Source: Hahella sp. KA22 (GTDB lineage: Bacteria > Pseudomonadota > Gammaproteobacteria > Pseudomonadales > Oleiphilaceae). From it: 64,000 nucleotides of DNA. Location of the stretch: the NCBI RefSeq assembly GCF_004135205.1, contig NZ_CP035490.1:248001-312000 (forward strand). Direction: 5' to 3'. This document shows, piece by piece, positions 1-9,443 of the stretch; within the stretch, counting starts at the first letter, position 1, and every line of letters begins with the position of its first letter. The notes beneath the pieces were generated by a model. It had not been told where the DNA came from. It saw only the letters and a program-made list of their open reading frames with translations, and did no database searches. The position numbers and the translations under genes were made by a program.

Positions 1-154
1 TATGCGAAATAGACACCCTGCTATCCACAGCGTTGACGCTTTTCACATAGCCGCTACCTTCAGCGAAATGCGCCTTATCTGCTGAGAACACTGCTCCAGA
101 TAATGCAAAAAACATAGCACCTATGGCAGTTTTAACAGTTCGCGTTGTTGACAT
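1..154 (-). CDS. CusF-like periplasmic copper-binding protein (N-terminal part)
   Basis: The first 51 codons of a leftward gene that runs off the window. The ATG at 154 has a strong GGAGG ribosome site 8 bases upstream. The product opens with a short basic stretch and a hydrophobic segment ending AVFSA, which reads as a Sec signal peptide. The mature part, GSGYVKSVNAVDSRVSISH, matches the first strands of the CusF copper/silver chaperone family (typically G-V-V-K-x-(I/V)-(D/N) then ISH-(D/G)-PI). The copper ligands would lie beyond the edge, so the call rests on this pattern alone. A copper-efflux operon 6 kb away makes a copper role plausible. Confidence 0.5.
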   Translation of the reverse strand, partial: MSTTRTVKTAIGAMFFALSGAVFSADKAHFAEGSGYVKSVNAVDSRVSISH

Positions 155-594
155 CTTTAATACCCTCCGGGAAGTGTATTCCGGCTTTCCCATATCATGT
201 AGCTGTGAATATATACCTTCTCAACATCCAACTCTAGTTGAATTCCTGGAAGAAATCGCGACCTGATGCGCATATGCAACAAACTCTACAAAAGTCCCAC
301 AGTCGGTTGCAATCGGGCATAAGTCCGAGCCGACAGAGAAGCCTCCAATCAGATAGCTCTTTCATAATTCCTTTATCAATCTCCCCTGCCCCACAATATA
401 TCCCAAACCCCGTCAGATATAGGCTTTATTAGGGATACTCCCCTCCCTCTTCCACATGCACAATTTCCTGACGGTTTTAACCAGTTTTTCATATTGCTGT
501 GAATAATTAAGGCCGCGTTCACACCCCGTTTACTGAACAGGATGAAATGGGGACGCCTCATTGAACAATAATTAAAAAAGGACTCTTTAAAATC
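155..594. other. intergenic region, no gene seen
   Basis: This 440-base stretch separates the CusF-like gene (leftward) from the LNS2-like gene (rightward), so it should hold both promoters. It is AT-richer than its flanks. An imperfect palindrome CAACT-CT-AGTTG lies at 229-240. The rightward gene has an AAAAAAGGA ribosome site close to its ATG. Short open frames here have no ribosome site or recognisable composition. Confidence 0.5.
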
Positions 595-1578
595 ATGCAT
601 AAACTCTCTTTTCTGGCTGGCGGGTTGCTCGCCGCCTCACTCAGTCTGACCGCTAACGCTGAATATTGCCCTGACTACGACAGCGTGCTGCATGCTCCAG
701 GACTGCAGAAGCCGGCGCAGAAGTCGTTTCACCATTGGGGTAACCGTCTGCTCGCTTCTTTGAATAAGCCGTTCCATATGGTCCACGACCAGATCGTCAA
801 AGCCGGCGATTCCGCCACCATGGTGGGGAAATTCGACTACTCCGCCCTGTTCCATAAAGACCTTGAGGACGAGGACATACATGTCTACGTCTACGGAACC
901 GGTATGTCCGGTTGGGAGTATCTGGGAGAACATCGCACCAATAGCGATGGCAAGATTTACGTCAACCTCAACAAGCCTGAGGGCGACTATGTCGTACGTA
1001 TGGTGGTGGAAGGCGATCATACTGAAGCATCCGGTTACCTGACCGTGGTGCAACCCGGCCGTAAAACCGTACTCTTCGATATCGACGGCACGCTGACCCT
1101 GAACGACTTCGAAGCCATCGACGACTACCTGGGCACGGATACCGCGGAAATGCACAACTACGCGGCGGAGGTAGTATGGGACTATGTGGAGAAAGGCTAT
1201 CAGGTAGTGTATCTCACCGGTCGCCAGTACTGGATGGCCAAAACCACCCGCAACTGGTTCAACACCAAAGGCCTGTTCCAATGGCATCTGCGCACGGACA
1301 GCAACGCGGAAAACCCGGCCAGCCCGCAGACTCAGGCTTATAAAACCGCCTACATTCGTCACCTGCTGAACGACGTGCAATTGGATATCGTACGCGCCTA
1401 CGGCAACGCCGCCTCCGATATCGCAGCCTACGCCGACGCCGGCCTGTCCAAGTCCGAGACTTACATCATCGGGCCGGAAGCTGGTCAAGAAGGGACGCAG
1501 GCGGTTGATGGCGATTACACCTATCACTACTCCACCGTTGTGACGGAAACTCCCGCCGCCGGCTGCGAGTGGCGATAA
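595..1578 (+). CDS. secreted lipin/LNS2-type HAD phosphatase-like protein
   Basis: A 327-residue protein with a clear Sec signal peptide (cleavage likely after NANA at 22). Residues about 60-150 form a beta-rich domain. A HAD-type domain follows, with the nucleophile motif FDIDGTLT (D162 and D164), then YLTGR (motif II region) and a late GNAASDIAAYADAG acidic motif. This arrangement is that of LNS2 (lipin/Ned1/Smp2) domains, which in eukaryotes dephosphorylate phosphatidic acid; bacterial secreted versions are mostly uncharacterised. The substrate is unknown, and a phospholipid or phosphorylated nutrient in the periplasm is an inference. The gene stands alone with a hairpin terminator behind it. 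Confidence 0.72.
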   Translation: MHKLSFLAGGLLAASLSLTANAEYCPDYDSVLHAPGLQKPAQKSFHHWGNRLLASLNKPFHMVHDQIVKAGDSATMVGKFDYSALFHKDLEDEDIHVYVYGTGMSGWEYLGEHRTNSDGKIYVNLNKPEGDYVVRMVVEGDHTEASGYLTVVQPGRKTVLFDIDGTLTLNDFEAIDDYLGTDTAEMHNYAAEVVWDYVEKGYQVVYLTGRQYWMAKTTRNWFNTKGLFQWHLRTDSNAENPASPQTQAYKTAYIRHLLNDVQLDIVRAYGNAASDIAAYADAGLSKSETYIIGPEAGQEGTQAVDGDYTYHYSTVVTETPAAGCEWR

Positions 1579-1600
1579 TCAACACTGCTAAAGCGGCAAT

Positions 1601-1628
1601 AAACAGGGAAGCCTTTGTTTCCCTGTTT
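1601..1628. terminator. bidirectional rho-independent terminator
   Basis: A ten-base stem (AAACAGGGAA pairing TTCCCTGTTT) with an eight-base loop, T-rich on both strands. It lies between the convergent ends of the LNS2-like gene and the PfpI-like gene and can serve both. Confidence 0.75.
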
Positions 1629-1680
1629 TCATCTGATCAGGGTGGAAACGGAAATTCTTCTCCCTCTACCACAGGCAACG

Positions 1681-2382
1681 TCAGGACTTGTCCAGCTCCC
1701 GCAAAAACGTTTCCATAAAAGCGTCCACCACCGCCGGATGCTTGCCGGTAATCAGATTGCCGTCCACGAAGGTGTCCACCGCCTGGTTATTCTCTACCTG
1801 CAATATCCCGCCAGCGTTACGGACATCGGCGACAATATTATGCGCAGCGGTGACCTTGCGTCCCTGCAGTAAAGTCGGGTCCGCCGTGAACAGCCATAGC
1901 GAATGACAAATAGCGCCAATTTTTATGCGATTGGTGGCAATGACTTGACGCAAAAACGCCACCGCCGGGGCGCGGGAAACGCCATCGTCGCTCAACTCGG
2001 TTTCGTAGCGCAGGCGATCCATGGCATAACCGCCAATGAGGATAACGCCCGCATATTGCGACAGATCCACCTGAGTGATATCGGTCTTCACTACTACCTG
2101 ACGTTGATGATCATTGCCATTGAAGGTCAGCTCAGGCTGTCCCCACAGGTAGGACATGAACACCACTTCATAGCCATGAGCGGGGAAATACTGCTGAAAC
2201 GCCACCAACTCGGTTTCATCGAAATGTTCTTCCACCAGCACCCCGATTTTGCCCTTGTACTCCCCCGTCACCGGCGGCGTCTGTACCGTGACTTGCGGGA
2301 TTTTCACAGAAGAAGCGGAAGAAAAAAGCGAGGCGAGCAGCGTCAGCGCCGCCAGTAGTAGGGTCATCGATCTTAAATACAT
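1681..2382 (-). CDS. secreted DJ-1/PfpI family protein
   Basis: A 233-residue protein with a Sec signal peptide (hydrophobic run LLLAALTLLASLFSSASS). The mature part has the DJ-1/PfpI flavodoxin-like fold: GKIGVLVEEHFDETE near the start of the domain, LIGGYA mid-domain, and the nucleophile elbow GAICHS with Cys159-His160. Family members include glyoxalase III, deglycase-like and amidotransferase-like proteins, mostly cytoplasmic; export is less common. It lies 65 bases downstream of the AGE-fold gene on the same strand with a strong hairpin between them, so it may be the second gene of that transcript. Substrate unknown. Confidence 0.75.
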   Translation of the reverse strand: MYLRSMTLLLAALTLLASLFSSASSVKIPQVTVQTPPVTGEYKGKIGVLVEEHFDETELVAFQQYFPAHGYEVVFMSYLWGQPELTFNGNDHQRQVVVKTDITQVDLSQYAGVILIGGYAMDRLRYETELSDDGVSRAPAVAFLRQVIATNRIKIGAICHSLWLFTADPTLLQGRKVTAAHNIVADVRNAGGILQVENNQAVDTFVDGNLITGKHPAVVDAFMETFLRELDKS

Positions 2383-2411
2383 GGGTTAATTCCTTTACAT
2401 CCAATCTGGTA

Positions 2412-2439
2412 GCGGACGCCCTCTCATCAGGGCGTCCGC
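2412..2439 (-). other. strong intercistronic hairpin
   Basis: A perfect 11-base-pair stem (GCGGACGCCCT with its complement) and a six-base loop sit between the AGE-fold gene and the PfpI gene. No T-run follows on either strand, so it is more likely an mRNA stability or processing element than an intrinsic terminator. Confidence 0.5.
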
Positions 2440-2447
2440 ATAGACAA

Positions 2448-4391
2448 TCAGGCAGGGGTCAGTCTGACTTTGACTTTCAGCTCCTGACGTTCGCGGGGCA
2501 GCGTCACCGTCAGGTTCTCCGGATCGAAGTCCTGATAAAGCTCGCCATTCACCCATACTTTGTCGATCTTCACACTGCCTTTGGGCAGAATGTCCGGCTC
2601 CACTCGCAACAAGTTACCGGAAAAACCGTTCGCCTGCGGCTTGAAGTAAAGATCCATGGGTTGCTTTAGGATCAGCAGCTTGTTGTAAACCGCCGACAGA
2701 TAGGCCAATTCAAAGGCGTGATATCCCGCCATGGAGTGGCTGCCTTTGCTGCGCTCCATGCCTTCCACATAGGGCTGGCCGCCAGCCAGCACGTTGAAGT
2801 AAACCCCGCCGTCCGCGCGATCCAGAAACCAGGCGTTGTAGAAAGCGGAGGATTCCCGCGCCAGTTGCAGATAGTCAGGATTGCCGGTCACGCCCGCCAG
2901 AATCTGATAGGCCAGGATGCCCTGTTCCTGCTGCCACCACGCCTTGCGATCATGGAAAGCGAAGCGGTGCTGACTCTGACCATCGCTGAGCTTGCGCTCC
3001 ACCACGTCGTACCAGCCTCCGCGCTGTAAATCCGCGCCGTATTTCGGCATGGCGTCGCCCAGAGTTTGCGCCAGCTCGGAATAGGCCACCTTCGGACGCA
3101 GATTGTTCATGCGCATCAGGTTCCAGGCGATTTTCAGGTCATGCCCAATAACCGCCCGGTCCTGCTGCCATTTGTAACCGGCGTCCACGGACCAGTCCGC
3201 GAAGAATCGCTCGTTGACGAAGGGACTCTCTGTATCGCTGGGGAACCGAGCAGCGATAGTGTCGAAGGTATCTTCCAGAAAGTCCGCATATTCCGTCTTA
3301 CCCGTGGCCAGCCACAGATTAATCAGATAGGCCGGCGCGTGGTCGCCCACAGAGTTCCAATTCTTCTTACTGCGGTTATCGCCCAATGACTCCGCATTAG
3401 GACTCAAAGTAGAGGCGTCGATGTGGGAGAAATACCCGCCTTGGGCGCTCTGGTCGCGATAGCGGTTTTCAAATAACGCCAGGGTTTTCTCTACATCCTG
3501 CAGAATGGCGCTGTCGCCAGTAATACGATAGGTCTGCACCAGTCCGGCCAGATCATAGATCTGCTCGTAACAGGGAATGGCGTTGTAATCGTCGGAAAAA
3601 CGCGAGCCCGCAAAGGTTTCAACGCCGCTTTTGCCATTAACGTCCAACGCATGCAGCCAATAGAACTGCTCGCCCTTGTTCACCTGAAAGTTGGCGCGCA
3701 GGTACGCTGTTCCCTTCTGCGCCGCCTCCCAGTAGCGGTCCTCCCCCGTCATCATGTACGCGGTGGCGAAACCGTATATCAGGCGCGATAAGGTAGCGGC
3801 TTCCTGAATGCCGTCACCCAGTTTATCCCCTTCAAGAGACAGGTTGGTGCGATAGCGTGTGTAATCGATCGGACCGTCGCCGAACTCCGCCTGCAGGTAG
3901 AAGTCCGCCAACTCACTGATTTGACGGCTCCACCAGTCGCTTTGTTCAAAGACGTACTGGTTATCCTGAGTTGTGGGGAAAACCAGATGGATCGTCTCCA
4001 GGCCGTATTGGCCGTCCTGAGGGTAGAACACGCCATAAGCGTACACATAGCGCCCCTGGGTCAGCATGACGTCCAGCTTATCCGTGGCGTTCCTGAATTC
4101 TTCGCCCAGATTATGCACAAACTCCGCATAAGCGTTATCGCCGATTTTCACAGACAGCTCATGACCATTGCGGGTTTTTAGAGTGAAGGTCCTGTGAGCG
4201 CGGTCATATCCGGTCACATAACCGGCGACCAGATCGGAAAAGGTGAATCCAGTACGTTCCGCCATAGACGCCGTCGGGGCTGCTGCGTTTGCAGCCTGCG
4301 GCTCATTCGCCGCCGCGACGGAACCGGAGATGGAGACTAATGTAGAGAGTGAAGCAGTAACAACGCAGGCCAGTATCTTCTTCTTAAACAT
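2448..4391 (-). CDS. exported N-acylglucosamine 2-epimerase (AGE)-fold protein
   Basis: A 647-residue protein with a signal peptide (KKKILACVVTASLSTLVSISGSVAAA). Residues about 50-135 form a small beta domain. From about 150 on it shows the repeated helical hairpins of an (alpha/alpha)6 barrel of the AGE/cellobiose-epimerase superfamily, with the typical W, Y and H-rich spacing (WLHALD, NSVGDHAPAYLINLWLATGKTEY, KIAWNLMR, WWQQEQGILAYQILAGVTG, KGSHSMAGYHAFELAYLSAVYNKL). It ends in a beta domain of about 60 residues. It probably acts on a sugar or oligosaccharide in the periplasm or outside the cell. Whether it epimerises or hydrolyses cannot be read from sequence. Confidence 0.68.
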   Translation of the reverse strand: MFKKKILACVVTASLSTLVSISGSVAAANEPQAANAAAPTASMAERTGFTFSDLVAGYVTGYDRAHRTFTLKTRNGHELSVKIGDNAYAEFVHNLGEEFRNATDKLDVMLTQGRYVYAYGVFYPQDGQYGLETIHLVFPTTQDNQYVFEQSDWWSRQISELADFYLQAEFGDGPIDYTRYRTNLSLEGDKLGDGIQEAATLSRLIYGFATAYMMTGEDRYWEAAQKGTAYLRANFQVNKGEQFYWLHALDVNGKSGVETFAGSRFSDDYNAIPCYEQIYDLAGLVQTYRITGDSAILQDVEKTLALFENRYRDQSAQGGYFSHIDASTLSPNAESLGDNRSKKNWNSVGDHAPAYLINLWLATGKTEYADFLEDTFDTIAARFPSDTESPFVNERFFADWSVDAGYKWQQDRAVIGHDLKIAWNLMRMNNLRPKVAYSELAQTLGDAMPKYGADLQRGGWYDVVERKLSDGQSQHRFAFHDRKAWWQQEQGILAYQILAGVTGNPDYLQLARESSAFYNAWFLDRADGGVYFNVLAGGQPYVEGMERSKGSHSMAGYHAFELAYLSAVYNKLLILKQPMDLYFKPQANGFSGNLLRVEPDILPKGSVKIDKVWVNGELYQDFDPENLTVTLPRERQELKVKVRLTPA

Positions 4392-4678
4392 ATTATTCTT
4401 TCGTTTTCTTTTCGTTTAACGTCAACAACTACCAATGTGTTATAAACAAAAATCCCTATCGCTCCATCTCCCTGGAAGCGCCTGAAAACTGCCTGTTTTC
4501 GCCGGCTTAACCGGCTTTATCCCCCTGTCTGCGCACCCACGCAGGCGCTTGTCTGAAGATATGAATTGCTTACAACGCAGAAATAAGTCTGTGAGGACAA
4601 CGCGCTTCGCCACCGACCGGCGCAACGCGTCGCTATTGTTCTTCCGGGCTTACACCCGGGCGTCAGAGCCGTGGCCCG

Positions 4679-5194
4679 TTACGCGGATTTATTCTGATAG
4701 GCTCCCGCGCTGTAGTGCAGCTCGTAGGAGTGCGAATAAATTTCCACGATGTTGCCGAACGGGTCTTCCATGTAGACCATCCGGTAAGGCTTTTCACCCG
4801 GAAAATATTCCCGGATTGGCATTCTTTGCTTGCCGCCCAATTCGACGATGCGTTGCGCCAGCCCTTCTACATCCGGGTCCTGCACGCAGAAGTGGAATAC
4901 GCCAGTCTGGTAGGGATTGAACTCGTGTCGGGTCGTCTTGTTCTGCGGGAATTCGAACAGCTCGACGCCAATGCTGTCGCTGGTGGACAGGTGGGCGATT
5001 TTGAAGGAGCCCCAGCCTTCGCCAAATACATCAATGCACATGGCGCCAATAGCGGTGTCCTTCTCTTCCTTTACTTCCGTGACGTCCATGATGACGTACC
5101 AGCCCAGCGCTTTTTGATAGAAGTCCAGGGCTTTGGCAATGTCGGGAACGGATATTCCGATGTGGGAAAAGGCTCTTGGATATCTTTTTTCCAT
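4679..5194 (-). CDS. VOC (glyoxalase/dioxygenase-fold) protein
   Basis: A 171-residue cytoplasmic protein with two beta-alpha-beta-beta-beta units of the vicinal oxygen chelate fold. Metal-ligand positions are recognisable: His in FSHIGISVPD, His in GVFHFCVQD, and Glu in MEDPFGNIVEIYSH. Family members act on methylglyoxal adducts, catechols or antibiotics, and this one cannot be assigned further. It is followed on the same strand by nothing close. Upstream on the same strand lies an HxlR regulator, a common pairing in which the regulator senses a reactive aldehyde, quinone or similar stress. Confidence 0.75.
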   Translation of the reverse strand: MEKRYPRAFSHIGISVPDIAKALDFYQKALGWYVIMDVTEVKEEKDTAIGAMCIDVFGEGWGSFKIAHLSTSDSIGVELFEFPQNKTTRHEFNPYQTGVFHFCVQDPDVEGLAQRIVELGGKQRMPIREYFPGEKPYRMVYMEDPFGNIVEIYSHSYELHYSAGAYQNKSA

Positions 5195-5462
5195 CTGTTG
5201 ACCTCAATGTTTTGTTGCTCGCGCCAGCAGGCGCATTTCACATAGAAATGAGAAGCAGAAAAACAAGTCGGCCGAACTTTTTCTCTTTGCATTATCACAG
5301 AGCGACTGTGATCTGAAAGCATCATAGGGAGGGGTAAGTGGCTGATCAAGTAGGCACTTTTTGGTAAGCACCCCCGCTTTCGCATGCTTTTTCACTGCAC
5401 AGAACGGGCAGTATCGCCGTTAAGCCCAGGTCCCTGCTGGCTTATGCGCAAACGGGAGAGAA

Positions 5463-5807
5463 CTATTCCTCTTCCGCAGATTTTTTCAGGTCAAACTGCG
5501 CAATGGCCCATTCATGCATCTGCTCCAGAATGGGAAAGATGCTGTGACCACGCTCCGTCAGCTCATACTCCACCTTGGGGGGAATTTCCGGGAACACCGT
5601 CTTCACAATGAGGCCGTCGCGCTCCATTTCCTTGAGTTGTTGCGTCAACATTTTCTGACTGACTCCGGGCACAATCCGCTCCAGTTCCTTGAACCGCATT
5701 TTGCCCAAATGCAGATGCCACAGTATCAGGCACTTCCATTTACCGCCCACCGCCGCAAAGGCGATCTCCACCGGGCATCGATAGGGTTTGTCATTCCAGG
5801 TATACAT
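5463..5807 (-). CDS. HxlR-family transcriptional regulator
   Basis: A 114-residue winged-helix protein carrying the family signature near its N-terminus: YRCPVEIAFAAVGGKWKCLIL, then LGKMRFKELERIVPGVSQKMLTQQLKEME and the wing DGLIVK with the PPKVEYELTERG tail. Cys12 in the CPVE motif is the residue used for thiol-based sensing in several HxlR/YodB proteins. It is divergent from the copper operon's MerR gene and upstream of the VOC gene on the same strand, which it probably regulates. Confidence 0.85.
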   Translation of the reverse strand: MYTWNDKPYRCPVEIAFAAVGGKWKCLILWHLHLGKMRFKELERIVPGVSQKMLTQQLKEMERDGLIVKTVFPEIPPKVEYELTERGHSIFPILEQMHEWAIAQFDLKKSAEEE

Positions 5808-5915
5808 GCGCCCCTCGGCGAACTCTGTCGGTAACCAAAAGCTGAATGGTAATACAGGGTTAGCGCGATCACATCCTCCCAGAGCAGGCGCTTTTCATTC
5901 ATTTTCTCCTCCCCC

Positions 5916-5947
5916 TTGACCTATGTGTTACTCCCAGGTTTTACACT
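5916..5947 (+). promoter_or_regulatory. MerR-type promoter/operator of the copper operon
   Basis: A consensus -35 (TTGACC, 5916-5921) is separated from a TTACAC/TACACT -10 by 19-20 bases, the over-long spacer typical of MerR-activated promoters. Inside the spacer, ACCT at 5919-5922 and AGGT at 5936-5939 form the ends of a 21-base dyad, the size of CueR/ZntR operators. It lies about 40 bases before the MerR-family gene, implying autoregulation and control of the copA operon from one site. Confidence 0.75.
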
Positions 5948-5988
5948 AAGCTTAAATTCATCGACGCAGACAAGAGGAGATGCCGGAC

Positions 5989-6420
5989 ATGACGGGTTTA
6001 CAACTGAAAGTCAGCGAGATGGCGAAACGCAGCGGCGTAACCGCAGACACCGTGCGCTTCTACACCAAGCAGGGCCTGTTAAAGCCCAAGCGCGATCCGG
6101 ACAATGGTTACCAGCTCTATGACCGGGACGACCTGCAAAAGCTGATCTTCGCCAAAAAGGCGCGGCAATTGGGTTTCAGCGTGAAAGAGATCAATCAGAT
6201 CATGGCGCAGGCGGAGGACCATCATTCTCCCTGTCCCATGGTGCGACGCTTATTTGAGGAAAAGTTCGCTGAAGTGGAACGCCAGATCGCCGAACTCTCT
6301 CAGCTCAAAGTCCGCATGCAGGAGGCGATGAGCGCCTGGGAGCACATGCCTGACGGCGATCCCAACGGCCATACCATCTGCCGACTGATCGAATATTGGG
6401 AACAAGAATCCAACTTATAA
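5989..6420 (+). CDS. MerR-family heavy-metal regulator of the copper operon
   Basis: A 143-residue protein starting at the second ATG. The AGAGGAG ribosome site directly abuts the first ATG (5980) but is correctly spaced for 5989. Residues 7-30 form the winged helix-turn-helix (KVSEMAKRSGVTADTVRFYTKQGLLKP), followed by a coiled-coil dimerisation helix. Two cysteines, C82 and C131, are candidate metal ligands. C82 matches the dimer-helix cysteine of MerR/ZntR rather than the two-cysteine loop of CueR, so the inducing metal is uncertain, though the downstream genes point to copper. It lies 27 bases before copA. Confidence 0.85.
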   Translation: MTGLQLKVSEMAKRSGVTADTVRFYTKQGLLKPKRDPDNGYQLYDRDDLQKLIFAKKARQLGFSVKEINQIMAQAEDHHSPCPMVRRLFEEKFAEVERQIAELSQLKVRMQEAMSAWEHMPDGDPNGHTICRLIEYWEQESNL

Positions 6421-6447
6421 CACGAGACTCTGATAACGGAGGCTGAC

Positions 6448-9048
6448 ATGAACCAGGCACTATCGGAACAAGGCGCTCTTATCGCGATCCAAGGCGCCGG
6501 TTGCCAAAGCTGCGTGAAAAAAATCAAGCACGCGCTGGCTCCTCTGACCGATGCCGACAAGGTGTCGGTGGATCTGCAACAACAAACGGTTTCTATCGAC
6601 GCCGCCGTGGATATCCCCGCTGCGTTGGAGGCGATTCGCCAATTGGGCTATCCGGCGGAACTCAAAGAAGACAAACAGAACGAAGAGAACGCCGCTGGCG
6701 GCCATTGCGAACTCAGCGCAGCGGAACCAGACACCGTGTCTGAACAGGACGCCGCGCCTCAAGACGCTTCACAGCCATCGAAAAGTCAGACTGGCGCCAT
6801 CCAATTAAATATCACCGGCGCCAAGTGCGCCGCCTGCGTCAGTAAAATCGAACAGGCGTTGCAGAACGTCCCCGGCGTCGCCAGCGCCGCCATGAACTTC
6901 GCCGACCGCACCGCCGCCGTGGAAGGCGATGCGGACACGGACGCGTTGATCCAGGCGGTAGAGCAGGCCGGATACGGCGCCACCCTGGCGACGGATGACG
7001 CCGCCGATCAGGAAGCCAAGGAGAAGGCGGAACAGGTCTACTACAAACAGTTGCTGCAAAATATGTGGCTGGCTCTGGGCCTGGGCGTCCCCTTGATGGC
7101 CTGGGGACTGTTAGGTGGGGAAATGATGGTGCAGACGGGACTCAGCCAGTTCGCCTGGCTGGCGGTCGGCCTGATCACCTTGGCAGTGATGGCGAAATCC
7201 GGCGGCCACTTCTACACCGGCGCCTGGAAAGCCTTCAAGAATCATTCGGCCAACATGGACACCCTGATCGCCACCGGCACTGGCGCCGCCTGGCTATACT
7301 CCATGGCGGTGGCGGCTTTGCCCCAGGCTGTGCCGGAAATGGCGCGGCATGTCTACTTTGAGGCGTCCGCCATGATCATCGGGTTGATCAACCTGGGTCT
7401 GGCGCTGGAAGTTCGCGCACGCGGCAAAACCTCCCAGGCCATCAAACGCCTGCTGGATTTACAGCCAAAAACCGCCCGCGTCATTCGCGACGGCGACGAG
7501 AAAGACATTCCCATTGAGAACGTCCGTAAAGGCGACCTCCTGCGCGTGCGCCCCGGCGAAAAAATCGCGGTGGACGGCGAAGTGCGCGACGGTAAAAGTC
7601 TGGTGGATGAATCCATGCTGACCGGCGAACCCATTCCCGTAGAGAAAAAACAGGGGGACAAGGTATCCGCCGGCGCGCTCAACAAAACCGGCTCGATGAC
7701 CTATGTCGCGGTGAAAGTCGGCAAGGACACAGCGCTGGCGCAGATCATCGCCATGGTGAAGAAAGCTCAGAACGCCAAACCGCCGCTGGGGCGACTGGCG
7801 GACAAAATTTCCGCCGTATTCGTACCGGTGGTGCTGATCATCGCCGTCATCGCCGCCCTTGCCTGGTTTAACTTTGGTCCCGATCCACGAATCGCGCATA
7901 TGCTGGTGGCGGCGACCACCGTGTTGATCATCGCCTGTCCCTGCGCACTGGGACTGGCGACGCCCATGTCGGTGATGGTCGGCGTCGGCAAGGCGGCGGA
8001 GGCTGGCGTGTTGATCCGCAACGGCGGGGCGCTGCAACAGGCGGGTGAGCTGGCCACTCTGGTGCTGGATAAAACCGGCACCATTACTGAAGGCAAACCC
8101 TCCGTATTGGAGATTCAGGCGGTCGACGGACGCGATCAAACTGAACTGTTGCGCCTGGCCGCCAGTCTGGAGAAAGCCTCCGAGCACCCCCTGGGTATGG
8201 CCATTGTGGAATCTGCTCGCGAACAGTCCCTGACCTTGAGCGACCCCGTCGACTTCCAAAGCGAGTCCGGTCAGGGTGTGACCGGCGTTATTGATGGCGT
8301 CACCGTGCTGCTCGGCAATCGCCGCTGGATGGAGACCAATCACATTGACGCCGGTCCTCTCACAGAGGCGGCGGACAAACTGGCGGAACAGGCGGCCACG
8401 CCGCTGTTTATGGCGACAGATGGCGCACTGGCGGGGGTCATCGCCGTGGCGGACAAGATCAAGTCCGATTCCCGTGAGGCCATCGCCCGGCTGCGCGAAC
8501 GCGGCCTGCGCGTCATCATGCTGACCGGCGACGTAAAACGCTCCGCCGAGGCTATCGCCAAACAGGTGGGCGTCGATGAAGTTATCGCCGAAGTGTTGCC
8601 GGAAGATAAAGCGCGAGTGATTCGCGACCTGCGCCAGAAAGCCGCGCAGGGCGAACTGGTGGGCATGGTGGGCGACGGCGTCAACGACGCTCCGGCGCTG
8701 GCCGAGGCGGACGTGGGCTTCGCTATCGGCACCGGTACGGACGTGGCCATAGAGAGCGCTGACATCACCCTGATGCGCGGCTCCCTGCATGGTCTCGCCG
8801 ACGCCATTGAGGTTTCCCGCGCCACCGTGCGCAATATCAAACAGAACCTGTTCGGCGCATTTGTCTATAACGCGCTGGGCATTCCTGTCGCAGCCGGGTT
8901 GCTTTACCCCGTACTGGGCGTGCTGATGAGCCCGGTGCTGGCCGGCGCCGCCATGTCCATGTCATCCGTCACTGTCGTCAGCAACGCCAATCGCCTGCGC
9001 CTGTTCAAAAGCAGCGCACAGCATAAACAAGAGGAGAAAGCGGCATGA
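6448..9048 (+). CDS. copA: Cu(+)-exporting P1B-type ATPase CopA
   Basis: An 866-residue inner-membrane copper pump. It has two N-terminal HMA metal-binding domains (GAGCQSC with C19/C22, and GAKCAAC with C127/C130) joined by a long acidic, Ala/Gln-rich linker. Eight transmembrane segments follow, with the actuator TGEP motif, the intramembrane CPC site (C497-P-C499), the phosphorylation site DKTGT (D541), the nucleotide-binding SEHPLG motif and the hinge GDGVNDAP. The MSSVTVVSN sequence in the last membrane helix is typical of the Cu(I)-specific subgroup. It is cotranscribed with the MerR gene, and its stop overlaps the next start by four bases. Confidence 0.95.
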   Translation: MNQALSEQGALIAIQGAGCQSCVKKIKHALAPLTDADKVSVDLQQQTVSIDAAVDIPAALEAIRQLGYPAELKEDKQNEENAAGGHCELSAAEPDTVSEQDAAPQDASQPSKSQTGAIQLNITGAKCAACVSKIEQALQNVPGVASAAMNFADRTAAVEGDADTDALIQAVEQAGYGATLATDDAADQEAKEKAEQVYYKQLLQNMWLALGLGVPLMAWGLLGGEMMVQTGLSQFAWLAVGLITLAVMAKSGGHFYTGAWKAFKNHSANMDTLIATGTGAAWLYSMAVAALPQAVPEMARHVYFEASAMIIGLINLGLALEVRARGKTSQAIKRLLDLQPKTARVIRDGDEKDIPIENVRKGDLLRVRPGEKIAVDGEVRDGKSLVDESMLTGEPIPVEKKQGDKVSAGALNKTGSMTYVAVKVGKDTALAQIIAMVKKAQNAKPPLGRLADKISAVFVPVVLIIAVIAALAWFNFGPDPRIAHMLVAATTVLIIACPCALGLATPMSVMVGVGKAAEAGVLIRNGGALQQAGELATLVLDKTGTITEGKPSVLEIQAVDGRDQTELLRLAASLEKASEHPLGMAIVESAREQSLTLSDPVDFQSESGQGVTGVIDGVTVLLGNRRWMETNHIDAGPLTEAADKLAEQAATPLFMATDGALAGVIAVADKIKSDSREAIARLRERGLRVIMLTGDVKRSAEAIAKQVGVDEVIAEVLPEDKARVIRDLRQKAAQGELVGMVGDGVNDAPALAEADVGFAIGTGTDVAIESADITLMRGSLHGLADAIEVSRATVRNIKQNLFGAFVYNALGIPVAAGLLYPVLGVLMSPVLAGAAMSMSSVTVVSNANRLRLFKSSAQHKQEEKAA

Positions 9049-9404
9049 GTATTCTAGTCAATCTGCTCGGCCTGGGGGCCATTGCTTTCGTGATCTACTG
9101 GTTCTGGCTGTGGCGGCCGCAAAACGCGGCGCGCAGCGCCGGCGGCGCCATTGAAATCACGGTCGCGGACGGCGTCTACAGCCCCAATCATATAGAGATA
9201 CCCGCCGGGGAAAGCGTCACGCTGCGCTTCCTGCGCAAAGACCCCAGCCCCTGCGCCGCCATGGTGATTTTCGACGGCCTGAATATCAGCGAGGAGCTGC
9301 CGGTCGGGCACGCCAAGGACATCCGCATCCAAACGCAGGAAAAAGGCGTCTATAAATTTAATTGTCAGATGAATATGTACCAGGGATCGCTGAAAGTTGT
9401 CTGA
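9045..9404 (+). CDS. membrane-anchored cupredoxin-like protein
   Basis: A 119-residue protein with one N-terminal transmembrane helix (residues 4-23) that probably places a single cupredoxin domain (about 35-119) in the periplasm. Candidate copper ligands are H49, C70, C107 and M109/M111 (FNCQMNM near the end), resembling the EfeO/CopC-like Cupredoxin_1 family rather than classical plastocyanin. The start overlaps the copA stop by ATGA, so translation is probably coupled. A role in receiving or oxidising copper exported by CopA is an inference. Confidence 0.75.
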   Translation: MSILVNLLGLGAIAFVIYWFWLWRPQNAARSAGGAIEITVADGVYSPNHIEIPAGESVTLRFLRKDPSPCAAMVIFDGLNISEELPVGHAKDIRIQTQEKGVYKFNCQMNMYQGSLKVV

Positions 9405-9443
9405 TCGCCAGCGATAAATAGCATGAGCCACAAGGAGCCAATC

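Noticed and set aside
238-432. A 64-codon frame upstream of the LNS2-like gene
   Set aside because: No ribosome site, biased Ser/Pro/Gln composition of chance translation, and no domain.
7459-8790. A 443-codon frame antisense to copA, and similar long antisense frames at 637-1527, 31796-33001, 57266-58405 and 58652-59431
   Set aside because: They lie opposite well-supported genes, have no ribosome sites or recognisable domains, and arise from GC-rich codon positions of the real genes.
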